In this document: positions 24,527 through 33,093 of the stretch, in pieces | Layout of the letters: every line of letters starts with the position of its first letter | Numbering within the stretch: the first letter of the stretch is position 1 | NCBI GenBank assembly: GCA_012841535.1 | Contig: DUUN01000591.1 | Coordinates: 1 to 38,906, forward strand | DNA from: Gallicola sp. | GTDB taxonomy: Bacteria > Bacillota > Clostridia > Tissierellales > Peptoniphilaceae | Direction of reading: 5' to 3' | Length of the DNA: 38,906 bases | The notes under the pieces: model-generated | Told to the model about the DNA's origin: nothing | The model's database searches: none | What the model saw: the letters and a program-made list of their open reading frames with translations, nothing else | Translations under genes and position numbers: made by a program

Positions 24527-26230
24527 CTAAGTAATATTAATATTATCTTCACCAAATAAATTTTGGATTAATTTTAAATTTTTTTCTTTTCTCAAGTTAT
24601 TTAAATCCGCATAACTTGATTCTAAACTTATATGCACATCATAATCACTACCTACTACTTCTTGAACTATTTTTTTCAAAACATTTATATTTGAACAAAT
24701 TAATTTCATTTTTGTATCTTCTGTTTTAAAAAGAATTACTAAGCGATTTTTTTCTATAAACCTATAGCTTGAAGAATTTATAAAATTCCTCATCATTGGT
24801 GTAGGAAGTTTGTTTACAATTTCATTCCAATACTCTGTTTCCTTGTACTTGTCTAAAACATCCTCTTCTAAATCTTCACTATTTTCTTTAGAAAGATCTT
24901 TTTCTTCATTTTCAGTACTAGGATTTTCTTCTTTGTCTACTTTACTATTTTCTATTTCTGTAATATCTGACCTGTTTTCTTCTTCTGTAATTATTTCCGC
25001 CTTTACTAAATCCTCTTTTACAGAATTACTCTTAGTAACAATATCTATATTACCATTAGATTTTAAATCTTCAACTTTTAAGTTAGAAAGTTTTTCTTCT
25101 AATTCCTTAACCCTATCTTCTAAGTAGTTGATTTTAGACTTAAAACTATTGTAATTAACATAATCCACCAGTCTTGTAACTAAGAGTTCTCCTAATATAA
25201 TAGGGTTTTCTGTAGTTTTTAATTTAATTTCAAATTCCATTAATATATCCAAGGACTCAATAATCTGATTCATTTCTATACTACTTGCTTGCTTTCTGTA
25301 CTTTTCAATATACATGGTACTGGCTTCTACATTACTTTCCAGTTTATTTTTTACTAGAAGTAAATTTCTATAATGATCGGTTAAATCCTTAAATAAGTTA
25401 GAAATAATTTTCCCTTTAGAAGTTTCTGCAAAAGCTTTTATTGTATTTGAAAAATCTTTAGAAATTATAGCATCGACTAATTTAAATAACTTGTCCTGAT
25501 CAACTAGGCCTAAATCCTCTTCCAAATCCTTAACGGTTATTTTATCTTTTCCTAAAGAAATTACCTGATCTAAAGTACTTAAAGCATCTCTCATAGCTCC
25601 ATCGGCTTCATTAGCTATAAGATTTACAGCTTCCGCTTCAATTTCAACTCCTAAATCCCTTGTAATATTTAGAATATTTTCCTTAATAAACTCGGTATCC
25701 AATCTTTTAAATTCATATCTTTGACATCTTGAAAGGATTGTTTGCGGAATTTTTTCTATTTCCGTAGTAGCTAAAATAAATACTAAATGTTTTGGAGGTT
25801 CTTCCATGATTTTTAAAAGGGCATTAAATCCCTCATTTGTTATCATGTGGGCCTCGTCTATAATATAAACCTTGTATTTTAAATTAGCAGGAGGATAAAT
25901 TACCTTATCTCTTAGATCTCTAATATCTTCAATTCTTCTATTAGATGCAGCGTCCATTTCAACTATATCAAATGTTTCCTCGTTAAGAATAGACCTACAA
26001 TTTTCACAAACATTGCAAGGTGAACCATCTTGTAGATTTAAACAGTTTATAGCCCGTGCAAATATTTTTGCACAACTTGTTTTACCGGTTCCTCTAGTTC
26101 CTGAAAACAAATAAGCATGACCTATTAAATTGTTTTTTACTTGGTTCTTTAAAACCTCTGTAACTTGACTTTGGCCTAAAACTTCATCAAAAGTTTTTGG
26201 TCTGTATTCTCTATATATAGCTTGTCGCAA
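24527..26230 (-). CDS. dnaX: DNA polymerase III subunit gamma/tau
   Basis: AAA+ clamp-loader subunit. Walker A is GTRGTGKTSCAKIFARAINC. A zinc module (CLNLQDGSPCNVCENC) follows, then Walker B VYIIDEAHMITNEGFNALLKIMEEPP, and the sensor/arginine-finger segment TILSRCQRYEF. After the collar domain (to about 360) comes an acidic low-complexity linker (about 400-470, rich in E, S and K), then a C-terminal tau-like domain. Length is 567 aa. AGGAGG-like site ahead of the ATG; the 172-bp gap upstream is AT-rich and shared with a divergent aldo/keto reductase gene. No SRP RNA gene was recognised there. Confidence 0.97.
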   Translation of the reverse strand: MRQAIYREYRPKTFDEVLGQSQVTEVLKNQVKNNLIGHAYLFSGTRGTGKTSCAKIFARAINCLNLQDGSPCNVCENCRSILNEETFDIVEMDAASNRRIEDIRDLRDKVIYPPANLKYKVYIIDEAHMITNEGFNALLKIMEEPPKHLVFILATTEIEKIPQTILSRCQRYEFKRLDTEFIKENILNITRDLGVEIEAEAVNLIANEADGAMRDALSTLDQVISLGKDKITVKDLEEDLGLVDQDKLFKLVDAIISKDFSNTIKAFAETSKGKIISNLFKDLTDHYRNLLLVKNKLESNVEASTMYIEKYRKQASSIEMNQIIESLDILMEFEIKLKTTENPIILGELLVTRLVDYVNYNSFKSKINYLEDRVKELEEKLSNLKVEDLKSNGNIDIVTKSNSVKEDLVKAEIITEEENRSDITEIENSKVDKEENPSTENEEKDLSKENSEDLEEDVLDKYKETEYWNEIVNKLPTPMMRNFINSSSYRFIEKNRLVILFKTEDTKMKLICSNINVLKKIVQEVVGSDYDVHISLESSYADLNNLRKEKNLKLIQNLFGEDNINIT

Positions 26231-26403
26231 AAAACAACCTCCTTATTTACTTGCTTTACTATTATATCATAGGTGGAAAAATTATTTAATTGTTGATTTT
26301 TTCTTTATAAATTAAAATAATTTAACCCTTTAAATTGGAATATACGTTTAAATATATTACAATATTATATATAGTTAATATAGTATAAATAAAGAGGGGT
26401 ATT

Positions 26404-27414
26404 ATGGAGAAAAGAATATTAGGTAAAACCGGTTATGAAGTTTCTGTAATTGGACTTGGGGGGATTCCAATTCAAAATGTTGACCAAAATACAGCTATAA
26501 GCATAGTAGAAGAAGCCTATAAGCAAGGTATAAATTTTATTGACACAGCAAGAGGATATAATGACAGTGAAAAATTATTAGGACAAGCCTTGGAAGTAGT
26601 TGGAAGGGATAAATTTTACATAGCAACAAAATCCATGCAAAGAACCTACGATGGTGTACTTGAAGAATTGGAAATTTCTATGAAAAACTTAAAAGTTGAC
26701 TATATAGATCTTTTTCAATTACACAATGTAAGTAAAGAAGCTGACATGGAAACAATTTTTTCTGAAAACGGCGCTTTAAAAGCCATTAAGGAAATGAAAG
26801 AAAAGGGAATTATAAAGGAAATAGGTGTAACTAGCCATAGTGTTGACCTGCTAGATAAATTAGTTGACACAAATGAATTTTCTACAATTCAATTTCCTTA
26901 CAATATTGTAGAAAACCAAGCTGAAGAAGTGTTTAAAAAAGCTAAAGAAAAAAATATTGGAATACTAATTATGAAACCCTTAGCCGGAGGTGCTATTCCC
27001 AAAGGCGAACTTTGTTTAAGATATATTATGGAAAATGAAAATATTACTTTAGCTATACCGGGAATGGATACAATAGAACAGGTAAGAGAAAATGCCGGTG
27101 TAGGAAATAACCCAAGGCCTTTAACCGATGAAGAAAGAAAGGAATTGCAAGGCTATGTTGAAGAATTAGGAACACAGTTTTGTAGAAGATGTGGTTACTG
27201 TGCACCTTGTTCCATTGGCATAGATATTCCGGCAAATTTCCTAATGGAAGGCTATTATACCAGATACGACTTAAAGGAATGGGCCTTAAATCGTTACAAT
27301 GGTATGGAAGTTAATGCTAAGGACTGTATACAATGTGGTGATTGTGAACCAAGATGTCCTTATGATTTACCTATAATAGAAATGCTTAAAAATGTAGCTG
27401 AAGTTTTAGGCTAA
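26404..27414 (+). CDS. aldo/keto reductase with C-terminal 2x[4Fe-4S] ferredoxin domain
   Basis: A 336-aa fusion. The aldo/keto reductase barrel (about 1-245) keeps the catalytic tetrad D47, Y52 (DTARGYNDSE), K76 (ATKS) and H107 (QLHNVS). The tail has two cluster motifs, CRRCGYCAPCSIGIDI and CIQCGDCEPRCPYDLPI. Such fusions are common in anaerobes and are thought to link NAD(P)H or ferredoxin to carbonyl reduction; the substrate is unknown. It is transcribed alone, divergently from dnaX, with GAGGGG ahead of the ATG and a terminator behind it. Confidence 0.92.
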   Translation: MEKRILGKTGYEVSVIGLGGIPIQNVDQNTAISIVEEAYKQGINFIDTARGYNDSEKLLGQALEVVGRDKFYIATKSMQRTYDGVLEELEISMKNLKVDYIDLFQLHNVSKEADMETIFSENGALKAIKEMKEKGIIKEIGVTSHSVDLLDKLVDTNEFSTIQFPYNIVENQAEEVFKKAKEKNIGILIMKPLAGGAIPKGELCLRYIMENENITLAIPGMDTIEQVRENAGVGNNPRPLTDEERKELQGYVEELGTQFCRRCGYCAPCSIGIDIPANFLMEGYYTRYDLKEWALNRYNGMEVNAKDCIQCGDCEPRCPYDLPIIEMLKNVAEVLG

Positions 27415-27415
27415 T

Positions 27416-27448
27416 AAAAATAGGCTTGGAAAATTCTAGGCCTATTTT
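27416..27448 (+). terminator. intrinsic terminator after the aldo/keto reductase
   Basis: AAAATAGGC.../...GCCTATTTT type hairpin straight after the stop codon, followed by TTTTT on the plus strand. Confidence 0.72.
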
Positions 27449-27493
27449 GTCTTTTTAAATATTTTATTTTTATTCTACACAAGTATTTTAAAA

Positions 27494-27670
27494 CTAAAAT
27501 ACTGTAGAAAAAAATCCGGTAATTTTCATTCCCGCTTCAACTCCTATATTTTTTACATATATTTCAAAATCGGGAGTCGAGCCAATTAGAACAATTAAAT
27601 TCATTAACAAAAAACAAACTATAAATCTTTTTTCTTTTCTTGTATACTTCTTTTTTTCCATTGAGTTCAT
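27494..27670 (-). CDS. small single-span membrane protein, 58 aa
   Basis: Starts at the ATG at 27670 (MNSMEKKKYTRKEKR), chosen because GGAGAAAG lies just upstream; a TTG four codons earlier overlaps that site. A strongly basic N-terminus precedes one membrane segment (FIVCFLLMNLIVLIG, about 16-30) and a short outer part ending ITGFFSTVF. The family is not recognised. The sequence just upstream contains broken coding frames, so it may be the surviving end of a decaying small operon. Confidence 0.45.
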   Translation of the reverse strand: MNSMEKKKYTRKEKRFIVCFLLMNLIVLIGSTPDFEIYVKNIGVEAGMKITGFFSTVF

Positions 27671-27748
27671 TTCTTTCTCCAAATTTCATTAATTTTTCAT
27701 AATCTATAAATTAAAACTTCCCTTTTTTCAGCTAACTCTTCCATATTA

Positions 27749-28041
27749 TTACCTACTATTTATTAAATAATTAGTTTGAAATTTCTTTTCATATAAAACC
27801 CATAAATTTTCATTCTAGATATTTTCTCTTACAAGCTTTTGTTTTTTCTTATTGAAAATATTTTTAAAATATACATATAGTGAAAATATAAAGAACATAT
27901 CAATTTGCTCACTGAAAATATTTAATAAATTACGGTAATTATACCTTCAAAAAGAGATTCGATTAATATTTGTGTAATCGTAGATACTAATAGCATCTGA
28001 GAAGTTACTTTTATACTAACTATTGCTTTTAATCTTACAAT
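27749..28041 (-). pseudogene. decayed small membrane-protein gene
   Basis: No intact gene occupies this stretch of the 428-bp gap 27671-28110. On the minus strand one frame reads IVRLKAIVSIKVTSQMLL... and ends at a stop near 27930. A second frame continues as RNLLNIFSEQIDMFFIFSLY...KKKQKLVRENI, meets one in-frame TAG, then resumes ENLWVLYEKKFQTNYLINSR before TAA at 27749. The join needs one frameshift and one nonsense change. The composition looks like a roughly 95-residue membrane protein. It could be chance in AT-rich DNA. The remainder of the gap shows nothing else. Confidence 0.35.
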
Positions 28042-28055
28042 CTATCATAAATAAA

Positions 28056-28087
28056 AAATAAAGCCATTAATTAAAATGACTTTATTT
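28056..28087 (-). terminator. intrinsic terminator after rsgA
   Basis: AAATAAAG(T/C)CATT arms with a 6-nt loop about 25 bp past the rsgA stop. The minus strand continues TTTTTATTTATG. Confidence 0.72.
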
Positions 28088-28110
28088 TAATACTTTATTA
28101 AAAAATAAGC

Positions 28111-29199
28111 TTAAATATTTTTTCTTCTCTTATCTTTTGCTTTTAAATATTTTCTGGCATTTTTCATACCACCTACATTAGAAAACATATTATCTAATTT
28201 TTGTTTTTCAATTTCTTTAAAATCAAGACCAGAATATTTACTTTCCTTTTTTAACTTCCTATAATTGTTTAGTCTTTCCTCTGAAAGTTCTCCATTTTCT
28301 ACAGCCTTTAATACTGCACATTTAGGTTCATTTGTATGGCTACAGTCGTTAAACTTACACATAGTTGCAAGTTCATCAATATCTGAAAAACCTTTTGAAA
28401 TATCAACAGTGTCCAGTCCTAATTCCCGCATTCCCGGTGTATCTATAATCAGACCGCCATTTTCAAGAATAAACATCTCTCTATGGGTAGTAGTATGTTT
28501 TCCCTTATCATCATCTCTAAGACCTTTTGTCTTTAAAACTTCCTCACCTATTAAAGAATTTATTAACGTAGACTTTCCTACTCCGGAAGAACCAATAAAT
28601 GCTATAGTTTTTTCTCTACTAATATATTTTCTAATTTTTTCTATACTATCTACTTGTAAATTTGAAGTTACTTCAACATCAACACCTATGGCCACACTAG
28701 CTAGCTCTGCTAATTTAGCGTCAATATTATTACATAAATCCGCCTTAGTTAATATTACAACCGGAATAGCACCACTTTCCCAAGCTATAGAAATATATCT
28801 TTCCAATCTCCTTAAATTAAAGTCATTATTTAAAGACATACATATAAACAAATAGTCTATATTACTTGCTACGATTTGTTTAGTATTTGATGTTCCTGCA
28901 GCCCTTCTAATAAAGGCACTTTTCCTGGAAAATCTATAATTAATTACTGCATTCCCTTGATTATTATTATTTCTATCTAGGACAACAAAATCTCCAACTG
29001 TTGGAAAGTCTAAGCTTGACTTAGCTTCATACCTAAACTTACCGGAAATTTCAGCAATAATTTCTCCATCTTCACAAACTACCCTATATAGATTTTTACT
29101 TTGAGAAAACACCCTGCCAATATACATGCCTTCATTTAATCTATATTCTTCCTTTAATTCATCCTTAAAGCCTAAATTTTTCAAATTATACTTATTCAA
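28111..29199 (-). CDS. rsgA: RsgA-type small ribosomal subunit maturation GTPase
   Basis: A circularly permuted GTPase that checks late 30S assembly. Order of motifs: OB-fold (about 25-95), G4 TKAD (151-154), G1 GSSGVGKST (203-211), G2 TTTHR (236-240), G3 DTPG (253-256), then the zinc site C281/C286/H288/C294 (CKFNDCSHTNEPKC). At 362 aa it is longer than the roughly 290-aa housekeeping Bacillus form, with an N-terminal NLGFKDEL...GMYIGRV extension and a basic tail (KNARKYLKAKDKRRK). It may be a second RsgA paralogue. Translation starts at a TTG with AGGAGG 8 nt upstream. A translated leader peptide and alternative hairpins precede it. Confidence 0.93.
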   Translation of the reverse strand: MNKYNLKNLGFKDELKEEYRLNEGMYIGRVFSQSKNLYRVVCEDGEIIAEISGKFRYEAKSSLDFPTVGDFVVLDRNNNNQGNAVINYRFSRKSAFIRRAAGTSNTKQIVASNIDYLFICMSLNNDFNLRRLERYISIAWESGAIPVVILTKADLCNNIDAKLAELASVAIGVDVEVTSNLQVDSIEKIRKYISREKTIAFIGSSGVGKSTLINSLIGEEVLKTKGLRDDDKGKHTTTHREMFILENGGLIIDTPGMRELGLDTVDISKGFSDIDELATMCKFNDCSHTNEPKCAVLKAVENGELSEERLNNYRKLKKESKYSGLDFKEIEKQKLDNMFSNVGGMKNARKYLKAKDKRRKNI

Positions 29200-29206
29200 T
29201 TATTTT

Positions 29207-29281
29207 CCTCCTAAAAATCAATTATCTTTTGATTTTCCCGGGAGGCTTATTCTTATATATTACAAACCTCCCAGTTTGTAA
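29207..29281 (-). promoter_or_regulatory. attenuation-like leader: alternative hairpins that can mask the rsgA ribosome site
   Basis: Three pairings are visible in the minus-strand RNA. (1) TTACAAAC/GTTTGTAA, an exact 8-bp stem (29260-29267 with 29274-29281) at the end of the leader ORF. (2) GGGAGG in the leader ORF (29267-29272) with CCTCCC (29240-29245). (3) AAAATCAA/TTGATTTT (29214-29221 with 29229-29236) just ahead of the rsgA Shine-Dalgarno. The CCUCC of (2) is also complementary to the rsgA ribosome site AGGAGG (29207-29212). Pairings (1) and (2), and (2) and the masking duplex, exclude each other. Confidence 0.6.
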
Positions 29282-29309
29282 CAATATCCAATACACCTAT
29301 TTTCAACAT
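29253..29309 (-). CDS. leader peptide of rsgA, 18 aa
   Basis: Reading frame MLKIGVLDIVTNWEVCNI with an excellent ribosome site (AAGGAGGTG, 7 nt from ATG), about 50 bp ahead of the rsgA start. Its last codons (TGG GAG GTT TGT) contain the GGGAGG and GTTTGTAA segments used in the alternative hairpins. Ribosomes on these codons would therefore change the downstream fold. No homologue is recognised. A good promoter lies 31 bp upstream. Confidence 0.6.
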   Translation of the reverse strand: MLKIGVLDIVTNWEVCNI

Positions 29310-29339
29310 AATACAACACCTCCTTAGTATTATTAATAT

Positions 29340-29368
29340 ATATTACATTCTACCATAATTATTGCCAA
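29340..29368 (-). promoter_or_regulatory. promoter of the leader peptide-rsgA transcript
   Basis: The minus strand has TTGGCA (29363-29368), a 17-bp spacer and TAATAT (29340-29345). Transcription would begin about 10 nt before the AAGGAGGTG of the leader peptide. Confidence 0.6.
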
Positions 29369-29401
29369 ATACTATTCTAAAATACCTACTTTCTTGGCTT
29401 T

Positions 29402-30316
29402 TTACAATTTCAGACTATATTTTTTAATATTTTTCTCTATTTCCTTAAGCATGATATTTTTATGTTCTGGTAATTTTCCTTTTATTGCTATTGTATTGTT
29501 TTTATGGGTAGCGTTAAATACTACATTTTCCATTTCTAATTTATATAAAAGTAAATATTCCTCCTCTAAAGATTGCAAAGGACTTAATCTTTTAAATTCA
29601 CCTGTCCTTACTTTTTCCAATAGAGGAGCATTGGGAAAATAAACTAAATTTACTACTACGAGCTCAAAAGGGTGAACTTTATTTAAAAGCCTTGCTGTTT
29701 CAATAGCATTTTCCCTTGAATATTCAACTCCACCAAAGCCTAATATTATATAGGCAGAGTAGTCAAGTTTAACTTTTTCCAATTTTCTCATAGCAGCTAA
29801 ATTATCCTTAGAAGTAACGCCTTTTCTTTGAAACTCCAATATTTTATCTGAACCGGATTCAATTCCTAGGGATAAACGATTAAATTTACTTTCTTTTAAT
29901 AAGACTAACTCCTCATGGCTTTTTCTTAAAATATCGTCTACTCTGGAAAAGGAGCTTATATATTTTACTTTTGGAAAATACTTTCTTATGAGCCTTGATA
30001 TTTCTACTAAATACTCAGTTTCTAATACTAGGGGATTTCCTCCTAATAAATTAAACTTTTCTACCTTTCTTCTATTATATTGAGTTATAAACTGTAACTT
30101 TTTTAAATTCTCTTCTATTTCTTCTAAAGATATTTTTTCAAACCTAATATTTTTATTTAATCCACAATATAAACATTTATTATAGGAGCAACCAATAGTT
30201 ACCGGCAAAAATAAATTTCTTGTTTCCGGCATTGGTACATAAATTTTATTATTATAGGGCTTGTAGATTTCCTCTAGATATTTTTTAGCCCTTTTAATAA
30301 ATTCTCTATTAGCCAT
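29402..30316 (-). CDS. radical SAM protein with CX4CX2C cluster motif
   Basis: A 304-aa radical SAM enzyme. The cluster motif is C43-x4-C48-x2-C51 (TIGCSYNKCLYCGL), one residue longer than the canonical CX3CX2C spacing, as in a known Fe-S oxidoreductase subgroup with HKC-FC motifs. NLLGGNPLVL (about 89-98) is the GGE-like SAM-binding strand, and RLSLGIESGSDKIL is the usual later barrel motif. No B12-binding or SPASM domain is visible. The substrate is unknown. It is divergent from the HAD phosphatase gene, with a 97-bp shared upstream region. Confidence 0.82.
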   Translation of the reverse strand: MANREFIKRAKKYLEEIYKPYNNKIYVPMPETRNLFLPVTIGCSYNKCLYCGLNKNIRFEKISLEEIEENLKKLQFITQYNRRKVEKFNLLGGNPLVLETEYLVEISRLIRKYFPKVKYISSFSRVDDILRKSHEELVLLKESKFNRLSLGIESGSDKILEFQRKGVTSKDNLAAMRKLEKVKLDYSAYIILGFGGVEYSRENAIETARLLNKVHPFELVVVNLVYFPNAPLLEKVRTGEFKRLSPLQSLEEEYLLLYKLEMENVVFNATHKNNTIAIKGKLPEHKNIMLKEIEKNIKKYSLKL

Positions 30317-30413
30317 ATTTCCACCAACTCTCTTAGATTATTTACCCATAAAATAGCATATTAGGTAATAATATGAAATAATATAGGTAAATATTAGAAT
30401 TCAAGGTGAGTAA

Positions 30414-31091
30414 ATGTACAAAGCATTATTTTTTGATATTGATGATACTATTTTTGATTTTGAAAAATGTAGCCTTGCAGCCTTTAAAGAAAGTTTTAAA
30501 ATATGTAACTTACATTATTCAAGGTCCATACATGAACTTTATAGGGAAATTAGCAAGGATTTATGGAAAAAACAAAAAAGTGGGGAAATATCCGTCCAGG
30601 ATGTTTTAAATTCAAGATTTAAAATACTATTTGAAAAATTAAATATAGATTTTTCATATTATAGCTTTCAAAAGGTATTTGAAAAAAATTTAGGACAAGA
30701 ATATATTACAGAGCCTAACGCCTCTCAAGTAATAGGTACTCTTTCTAAAAAATATAAGATATATGCTGCTTCAAATGGAATATTAGAGATGCAAATAAAT
30801 AGACTGAAACACGCAAATTTGTTGGATTATTTTACTGATTTATTCGTTTCCGATGACATTGGTTACGATAAACCAAGTAATAGTTTTTTTAAAGAATGTT
30901 TAAAGAGAAGTAAATTAAAACCGGAGGAAATTTTATTTATTGGTGACAGTTTACAAGCCGACATACTTGGGGCTAAAAACAATAATATAGACACTTGTTG
31001 GTATAACATTAACGAATATGAAAAACCTAAAGATTTAAAGGTAAATTATATTATTAGGAATTTAATAGAACTTAATAAGATTTTGCTATAA
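30414..31091 (+). CDS. HAD-family phosphatase (YjjG-like pyrimidine 5'-nucleotidase)
   Basis: A 225-aa HAD hydrolase. Motif I is FFDIDDTIFDF with nucleophile D8 and acid/base D10; motif II is AASNG; motif III and IV lie in GYDKPSNSFF and ILFIGDSLQADILGAKNN. A helical cap is inserted after motif I (about 15-95). The motif I form DIDDT and overall length suggest the YjjG type, which dephosphorylates pyrimidine nucleotides including non-canonical ones. AAGGTGAG precedes the ATG. The decayed aminoacylase gene follows by 27 bp. Confidence 0.85.
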   Translation: MYKALFFDIDDTIFDFEKCSLAAFKESFKICNLHYSRSIHELYREISKDLWKKQKSGEISVQDVLNSRFKILFEKLNIDFSYYSFQKVFEKNLGQEYITEPNASQVIGTLSKKYKIYAASNGILEMQINRLKHANLLDYFTDLFVSDDIGYDKPSNSFFKECLKRSKLKPEEILFIGDSLQADILGAKNNNIDTCWYNINEYEKPKDLKVNYIIRNLIELNKILL

Positions 31092-31118
31092 TTATTTAAA
31101 CAAACTAGGAGTGATATT

Positions 31119-31918
31119 ATTCTACAATTAATTATTAAAAACGCATATATTGTTGATGGTACAAATTCTCCCGGCTATATTGGAGATATTTGTGTTGACA
31201 AAGGAAAAATTATAAAAATCGGAAAGAATATTAATAAAAAAGCAAAAACTATAATAGATGCAAAGGAAAAGCTGTAAAAATATACTAAGTAAAGACCAAG
31301 AGGATTTTGATAATATTCTTTATTTAATTGGTTGGGAATCGGTAATGATTACTACTGTCGACTTAGATAAAAACCAAAAATATATTGGGAAATTAGTTTC
31401 TGAAATTGCTAAAGAGAAAAATAAAGATTCTTATGATTTTGCTTTTGATTTACTAATAGAGGAGAGTTTAAAAGTTTCCATGGTTAATTTTAGCCTTTGT
31501 GAAAATGACGTTGAAAATATTATTAAACTACCCTTTACCTTTATAATCTCGGATTCAATTTTTCCTAAAGGCGGTCTTATTCACCCTAGACAATACGGTT
31601 CCTTTGCAAGATTTTTAGAAATTTATATTAATAGAAAAAAGCTTCTTTCTTTAGAAGAAGGTATCTATAAAATTACCGGTTTTCCTACAGAAGTATTTAA
31701 TATAGGAAATAAGGGGGAAAATTAAAGTTGCTTATGATGCCGATTTAGTTATATTCGATTTAGAAAACATAAAAAACAATTCAAATTATATAAACTCAAT
31801 GGAATATGCAACCGGTTTTGATTATGTATTTGTTGCAGGAGAAATAACAAATAAAGAAGATAGATATATAGAAGTTGATGCCGGAAGAATTTTAAGAGGA
31901 GAACATAGACTAAAGTAG
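31119..31918 (+). pseudogene. decayed N-acyl-D-amino-acid deacylase (amidohydrolase)
   Basis: Three pieces in three frames line up with the ends of a D-aminoacylase of about 500-530 aa. Piece 1 (31119-31277) reads LIIKNAYIVDGTNSPGYIGD...TIIDAKEKL, the amidohydrolase N-terminus. AGGAG lies 7 nt ahead of an ATT, where an ATG would be expected. Piece 2 (from about 31278) carries GKLVSEIAKEKNKDSYDFAFDLL and GGLIHPRQYGSFARFLEIYI...SLEEGIYKITGFPTEVFNIGNKG. Piece 3 (from about 31715) reads GKIKVAYDADLVIFDLENI to VDAGRILRGEHRLK. The whole metal-binding core is deleted at the first join, and the second join is one extra G in a GGGGG run. It cannot make active enzyme. Confidence 0.88.
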
Positions 31919-31928
31919 CCTATGTTCT
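31900..31928 (+). terminator. terminator hairpin at the convergent gene ends
   Basis: AGAACATAG/CTATGTTCT with an 11-nt loop, followed on the plus strand by TTCTTTATT. It covers the stops of the decayed aminoacylase and the convergent ABC permease gene. Confidence 0.6.
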
Positions 31929-33083
31929 TTCTTTATTCTGTCTAAATACATAAATTAAATAACTTAAAATAAATAATATAAGTGATATTAAAATTGTAAC
32001 CATAATAGTCCAAATAATTGAATTATACCTATTATCAAATATTTTATAAATATCGTTAGCATTATAGTGCATAGTAAAATCCGTCATTTTAATTGGGAGG
32101 AAATTCGCAAAATAATGGTTTATTTCATAGTCCTTAAGCATTTCAAATACAAACATCAAGGCCCAAAAAAACACTGTAATTACCCCACCAATTAAAAGAT
32201 TTTTAGTTACAGCTGTCACAAACAATACAAATCCTACCATAAATAATAATGCCACTAAGCCTAAAGAAACATTTATTAAAAACTGCTGTAAATAGTTTAT
32301 TTTAAATATGGAATATAAGTAAGTTGGATTACTTTGAATTGACATTGAAAAACCTTCAAAGCCATAAATAATTCCATTTACTATTAAAAGTATTAAAATT
32401 CCCGTAAAATATATAATTAAAGAAATTTTAATAGCCACAATTACCTTAGCAATACTTAACTCCATTTTCCCTTTTCTTGTTGTCCTAGATAGTTCATCCA
32501 TATTAAATTTATCTATTTTACCAAATATTTGAAGAATAACTATAGAGGAAATTATTATTAATAAAAGGACTAACATACCTAAATCCCTGTTAATATTTTT
32601 CCACCCTTCAGCATAATCCATTTGAATGGGTTTTTTTATTTTATTGGCTTTTTGAAGCAGATATTTTATATCTTTTTTAGAATAATCCTTTTCTCCATCT
32701 CCCTCTAAGTTTTTCTTTATATTAATTAATCTTTTATTATAAAAATCCTTAGCTCTACTTTCTGTAAGCTCAGAATAGGATATTAAGTCATAATTTTTTA
32801 CCAATATCTTGTCTATGTTCTTATAAAATTGTATATTATCTATTTTTTTATCTTTTAGACTTGAAATAAACTCCTTGTCTAAAAAAGTATATTTACTTTC
32901 TTTTTTACTTCTTCTAAGGTTTTCTTTTGCCGTATATAAAATTTTATTTCCTGAAATTACCTTATAGGAATTTAGCCCCATAAGTCCGGAAATTACAGAG
33001 AATAATATTATTATTACTATTATTAAAATAAAGATATTTCTGTTTAAAACCCTTTTACTTTCAGCTCTTATTAAACTTTTCAT
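31920..33083 (-). CDS. ABC-2 type permease (second of a paralogous pair)
   Basis: A 387-aa membrane protein. One N-terminal helix (about 16-36) is followed by a large extracytoplasmic region (about 40-170), then five to six helices. DELSRTTRKGKMELSIAKVIVA after the second helix is the cytoplasmic loop typical of ABC-2 permeases. The segment KIKKPIQMDYAEGWKNI...DELSRTTRKGK aligns with NIKTPITIKYTEGLKNF...DELSLSTKTGK of the upstream permease, so the two are diverged duplicates and probably form a heterodimer. Last gene of the four-gene exporter operon. Confidence 0.82.
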   Translation of the reverse strand: MKSLIRAESKRVLNRNIFILIIVIIILFSVISGLMGLNSYKVISGNKILYTAKENLRRSKKESKYTFLDKEFISSLKDKKIDNIQFYKNIDKILVKNYDLISYSELTESRAKDFYNKRLINIKKNLEGDGEKDYSKKDIKYLLQKANKIKKPIQMDYAEGWKNINRDLGMLVLLLIIISSIVILQIFGKIDKFNMDELSRTTRKGKMELSIAKVIVAIKISLIIYFTGILILLIVNGIIYGFEGFSMSIQSNPTYLYSIFKINYLQQFLINVSLGLVALLFMVGFVLFVTAVTKNLLIGGVITVFFWALMFVFEMLKDYEINHYFANFLPIKMTDFTMHYNANDIYKIFDNRYNSIIWTIMVTILISLILFILSYLIYVFRQNKERT

Positions 33084-33093
33084 TCTTCACCTC

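Noticed and set aside
26231..26403. SRP (4.5S/6S) RNA gene upstream of dnaX, as in some Firmicutes
   Set aside because: The 172-bp gap is AT-rich with no GC-rich stem or GGAA tetraloop motif.
28056..28110. Attachment-site or mobile-element end near rsgA
   Set aside because: The inverted repeat there is a simple terminator; no integrase, transposase or direct repeats were seen in the window.
28265..28855. A 196-codon open frame on the plus strand
   Set aside because: It lies wholly antisense to rsgA, whose GTPase motifs are intact, and has no ribosome site; it is a by-product of AT-rich coding sequence.
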